A stretch of 64,000 bases of DNA from Trileptium ribeirensis (lineage: Eukaryota > Nematoda > Enoplea > Enoplida > Thoracostomopsidae): contig JASANE010029130.1 of NCBI GenBank assembly GCA_030248225.1, forward strand, positions 62,001-126,000, read 5' to 3'. Both the position numbers and the translations under genes were made by a program. Each line of letters starts with the position of its first letter. Position 1 is the first letter of the stretch. The notes under the pieces were generated by a model. The model was not told where the DNA came from and made no database searches. It saw nothing but the letters and a program-made list of their open reading frames with translations. Positions 61,581 through 64,000 of this stretch are shown here, one piece after another.

Positions 61581-61695
61581 CTTTCTGTGATACAGATAGC
61601 CCACTTTTCTTTGCCGATTTATAAAGATTAGCCACTGAACCAAGTCCCAAGGGATTTGACGGATCATAATATAGTTTACTTAGCTGTTTTTGCAT
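61498..61695 (-). pseudogene. Polinton/Maverick retroviral-like integrase, N-terminal fragment
   Basis: 65 codons from ATG 61695: LSKLYYDPSNPLGLGSVANL, YKSAKKSGLSVSQKAVREFL, AGEQAIHG. The LYYDP.NP.G.GSV..LY..AKK pattern is the N-terminal domain of Polinton c-integrase. The catalytic DDE core is absent, because the frame stops at 61498 within the tandem duplication. The last ~25 codons appear again in the first duplicate (about 61168-61249). Confidence 0.85.
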
Positions 61696-61728
61696 GGCTG
61701 CACGTTACTTACCATATTACGCAATACC

Positions 61729-62262
61729 TTAAGCTCCTCTTATATCAACCCTAACTAGACGGCTATTTAAAACTGCGTCTAGGTTAAAAGTAGCTAGTTT
61801 AGATAAAAACTTAGTTCCCAGATTACAGTTGTCGACTTCGAAACCTCGGTATGTGTGTGTTGTTTGAATAAGGATGACTACTCTAGGGTATGGTATAGAA
61901 ATCTTCTTAAAGATATTATCCCATACGTCGAATAGATACATTACCTTAATGCTCCAAAGTTGGTTACCCGGGGGATGTAAGACTACCTCAAAATGAACAT
62001 TACTGTTATTTCGGTTGATCCAGTGAATATTATAACCCCGTTTTGGGTTCCACCGTTCAATATGGGGTTTCCGCCAGTCCTCGAAACATAAAACGTTGGT
62101 CTTATTTTCACATTTTTCTATTATTTTGGGTTTGTAAGAAAGTTTCTGTTGCACCAGTAATCCTGCCTCAGTTAACAAAGCTATGGTAAGAATAGCTATA
62201 GCAATAGATTTAAAGTTCTGCTTTTTATTTGAAATCCATGTCCTTAGCTCGCTCAGTGCCAT
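61729..62262 (-). CDS. Unrecognised single-pass membrane protein, Polinton neighbourhood
   Basis: 177 codons from a true ATG. After a short basic N-terminus (SNKKQNFKS) there is one hydrophobic segment, IAIAILTIALLTEAGLLV (about residues 20-37), then a soluble part with four Cys and repeated aromatic residues (CFEDWRKPHIERWNPK, YNIHWINRN). The layout suggests a type II membrane protein. It begins 33 bp upstream (transcriptionally) of the integrase start and has the same orientation, so it probably belongs to the Polinton rather than the host. No family recognised. Confidence 0.5.
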   Translation of the reverse strand: MALSELRTWISNKKQNFKSIAIAILTIALLTEAGLLVQQKLSYKPKIIEKCENKTNVLCFEDWRKPHIERWNPKRGYNIHWINRNNSNVHFEVVLHPPGNQLWSIKVMYLFDVWDNIFKKISIPYPRVVILIQTTHTYRGFEVDNCNLGTKFLSKLATFNLDAVLNSRLVRVDIRGA

Positions 62263-62305
62263 TGTAAAATATCACTTTCCAACAAAACAAAATGTTCTTT
62301 TAATG

Positions 62306-62805
62306 ATTTTATTAATGCGCGACTAAACTTAAAATGACCCCGGCAACCATCCTATTTTGTATTTTTGGATAAAATTTGTTACGGAACGCTTTTTGGCGAT
62401 TGAAATTCGACGTAAAGCTGTTCGCGAACACAGCCCTCGCGATTGAAATCTATCCATTTTGTGTTCGCGAAAATTGAAGTAAAATTACCCGAATGTTTGA
62501 GAACGAAAATTTGTCGATTTGATTGTGACGTCACTTTTGCATTAAATTTGTTCGCGAACACTGTATAATCCAAATTTAAATGATAATACATTAGGGAACA
62601 GAATTTCTGCAAACTGAAATCGCCAAAATTCTGTTCCAACACAAGGTCTAATTTCTGGCACTTGATTTGATTTTGCCAATTTTCGGTTAGCGAAAAACCG
62701 AATGAAATTAAGCCTGTTTTCCGTAACAACGGTTTGCGATTCGATATCGGTAATGACAGAATAGGATGGTTGGCGGGGTCACCTTAAGTTTACTCACGCA
62801 TAAAA
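62306..62805. mobile_element. Short terminal-inverted-repeat element (MITE-like)
   Basis: The left arm, TAAACTTAAAATGACCCCGG followed by CAACCATCCTATT, is mirrored at the right end by AATAGGATGGTTGG then CGGGGTCACCTTAAGTTTA. With the weaker outer part the arms are about 50 bp. A second shared block, TTGTTACGGAA, lies inside each arm. TTCGCGAACA recurs in the interior. A 116-codon ORF inside (62379-62729 -) is therefore probably non-genic. Target duplication not resolved. Confidence 0.75.
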
Positions 62806-62828
62806 CACAAATTTCAAAACCAGAAAAA

Positions 62829-63200
62829 TTACTTGTATCGCATATTTTTGACCGCTTTAAAATTAAAATCTCTAATCATTTCGTCTTCAACGAGATCCCT
62901 CATTCCGATTTGTTGAGATGCAGCCTTTTCGTCCCGAAAGCACGTGTCATAGTAAAGGTTTATGTCGTCAATACATTGTTCACGATTGCTGCAATACAGT
63001 CTCAAATCTTTCAAAACTGTATCCAGGTATAGGTCCAAATGAAACTTGAAAATGTATTGACAGCCGGTGAGTCCTGTATGTGCCCAGGGTTCGCTGTCGG
63101 GGTCGATGGCCATCTGGCAGCCTTCGCAGTTTTCCTTGGCATGTTCCAAAATTGCGCCGAATATGTTGAAGCGGTCGTAGTTCGAGACTGGACGATGCAT
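62829..63200 (-). CDS. Small Cys/His-rich ORF, Polinton neighbourhood
   Basis: 123 codons from ATG 63200. The N-terminal half has a possible metal-binding cluster CEGCQMAIDP..WAHTGLTGC (C-x2-C..H..C) and the rest is charged and helical. Small C-x2-C..H-x-C proteins of this kind occur in Polinton- and adintovirus-like elements as I recall, with unknown function. Same strand and neighbourhood as the integrase fragment. Confidence 0.5.
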   Translation of the reverse strand: MHRPVSNYDRFNIFGAILEHAKENCEGCQMAIDPDSEPWAHTGLTGCQYIFKFHLDLYLDTVLKDLRLYCSNREQCIDDINLYYDTCFRDEKAASQQIGMRDLVEDEMIRDFNFKAVKNMRYK

Positions 63201-63255
63201 GACTGGTCCTTGTAATTGTATATAGCTTATTAATACTTTTCAGAAAATATAATTA

Positions 63256-63684
63256 TTAACAAGGATAAGCTGTTACAATTCTATTTCGACTTTGGATATA
63301 GACGAGCTTGAGCCGCGTACAAACTTCTTCTGATCGTCCGATTTCGTACCCAAAATTTCGAATATAAACAAATTTGTCGCTAGACTGTTGATATTTCGCG
63401 TCGTAGCAGTGGTAAGTATCGTATATTAGTTTGTATAGTTTTGATTGTCTTACAGTAAAGTACGACTTAATTTTGCTGGTTCCGAAGTGTACACACTTGA
63501 TATGTTTCACGTGTATCGTAGGGTTGCAGGATGTTAGTGATGGTATCGATTTCGCCGCTGGATGGTTTGGCAGAGGCGCTGAAGTATCTGGCGTTAAATA
63601 AATCAAGTTTTTGTTGTACGCGATTCCAGCATGAGGCGCCGAAGAAGACATCAATGACTTTAATTTCGGTTGTCCGCGGGGCAT
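63256..63684 (-). CDS. Unrecognised ORF with RIVTAYP tail, Polinton neighbourhood
   Basis: 142 codons from ATG 63684. The C-terminal half (KLYKLIYDTY, KFVYIRNFGYEIG, TRLKLVYIQSRNRIVTAYP) looks like real protein with alternating strands. The first ~60 residues are Pro/Ser-rich and overlap another open frame (63467-63766 -), so a frameshift near 63520 is possible. The ending resembles the last strands of small RNase-like (BECR-fold) domains, but this is a weak memory-based impression. It is divergent from the polymerase fragment to its right. Confidence 0.45.
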   Translation of the reverse strand: MPRGQPKLKSLMSSSAPHAGIAYNKNLIYLTPDTSAPLPNHPAAKSIPSLTSCNPTIHVKHIKCVHFGTSKIKSYFTVRQSKLYKLIYDTYHCYDAKYQQSSDKFVYIRNFGYEIGRSEEVCTRLKLVYIQSRNRIVTAYPC

Positions 63685-63720
63685 ATATTACAAAATGTGC
63701 TGATTTAAGCCCAGTAATAG

Positions 63721-64000
63721 CTAATTGTCGACATTTTGGAATGGGCCCGCCAGCAACGTCCAACAACTAAATATGTAGTAGATAAGGTAACAAATATGAC
63801 AGTAACTGTTAACAAACTAACCCCCCATGCTTTAATTGGAGGTCCTGTTGTTTTACCTAAATGTATAGTAAACAATAAAAGTATTAAGCCTATGGATAAG
63901 GACTATTTTTCTCGAGCATATAAAGACAAATTATGCTTCTTCCGATGCCTAGCGCTCCACCGCGGCCTCAACTTTAAAAACAATGCAACGTTCGAAAAAT
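63721..64000 (+). pseudogene. Polinton/Maverick-type DNA polymerase B, N-terminal region (continues past window)
   Basis: The frame after TAG (63718-63720) reads ILEWARQQRPTTKYVVDKVT, then GGPVVLPKCIVNNKSIKPMD and YKDKLCFFRCLALHRGLN, still open at the window edge. The WARQQRP and CFFRCLALH blocks are characteristic of the region ahead of the exonuclease domain in Polinton/adintovirus polymerase B. It lacks its own N-terminus: homology begins abruptly next to the stop, which marks a breakpoint or decay. Confidence 0.85.

Noticed and set aside
62379..62729. 116-codon minus-strand ORF as a Polinton gene
   Set aside because: It lies entirely inside the terminal-inverted-repeat element and has no recognisable motif.

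Overview
This is an AT-rich nuclear fragment of an animal genome. It has spliceosomal introns, short exons far apart, and many decayed transposable elements and tandem repeats. No operons, ribosome binding sites or CRISPR arrays are visible. Five conserved single-copy animal genes can be recognised from protein motifs, all on the + strand: CHMP1 (ESCRT-III), JMJD8 (JmjC-domain protein), ZC3H14/Nab2 (poly(A)-binding zinc-finger protein), MEAF6/Eaf6 (histone acetyltransferase subunit) and frataxin. The acceptor style (TTTTAG/TTTCAG) and very short leaders would fit a nematode or another trans-splicing invertebrate, but that is inference; the species cannot be named from the sequence alone.

Layout. 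1-1.17 kb: a degenerate repeat whose diverged second copy lies at 29.74-30.99 kb. 1.9-2.7 kb (-): an unrecognised ORF with a possible Tudor-like tail. 3.19-14.48 kb: CHMP1 in at least five exons. Its 6.5-kb third intron holds two non-LTR retrotransposon remnants in opposite orientation (8.43-8.95 kb and 9.05-10.14 kb) and inverted relatives of the satellite at 19.4-21.1 kb. 19.4-21.1 kb: satellite-like array of ~155-bp monomers with a recent 312-bp higher-order repeat. 22.17-22.99 kb: JMJD8. 31.24-35.56 kb: ZC3H14 as one long exon. 38.32-39.45 kb: a non-autonomous hAT-type element with a perfect 8-bp target duplication. 42.71-43.25 kb: MEAF6. 43.47-45.2 kb: ~350-bp tandem repeat array into which a foldback element (43.94-44.49 kb) has inserted; a second foldback copy lies at 47.93-48.50 kb. 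55.09-55.59 kb: last exon of frataxin, followed by a diverged duplicate of its own 3' end. 60.3-64 kb: broken pieces of a Polinton/Maverick (adintovirus-like) element: DNA polymerase B C-terminus (-), integrase N-terminus (-), several small ORFs (-), and DNA polymerase B N-terminal region (+) running off the right edge.

The five host genes belong to unrelated housekeeping pathways (membrane scission, ER/secretory JmjC protein, RNA tail control, chromatin acetylation, Fe-S cluster assembly), and nothing suggests they act together. Three of the five (JMJD8, ZC3H14, MEAF6) have uninterrupted coding sequences starting 7-22 nt after an acceptor-like AG. The unusual content is in the mobile and repetitive DNA. 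No convincing new gene system was found; the rearranged Polinton remnant and the frataxin 3' duplication are the best leads.
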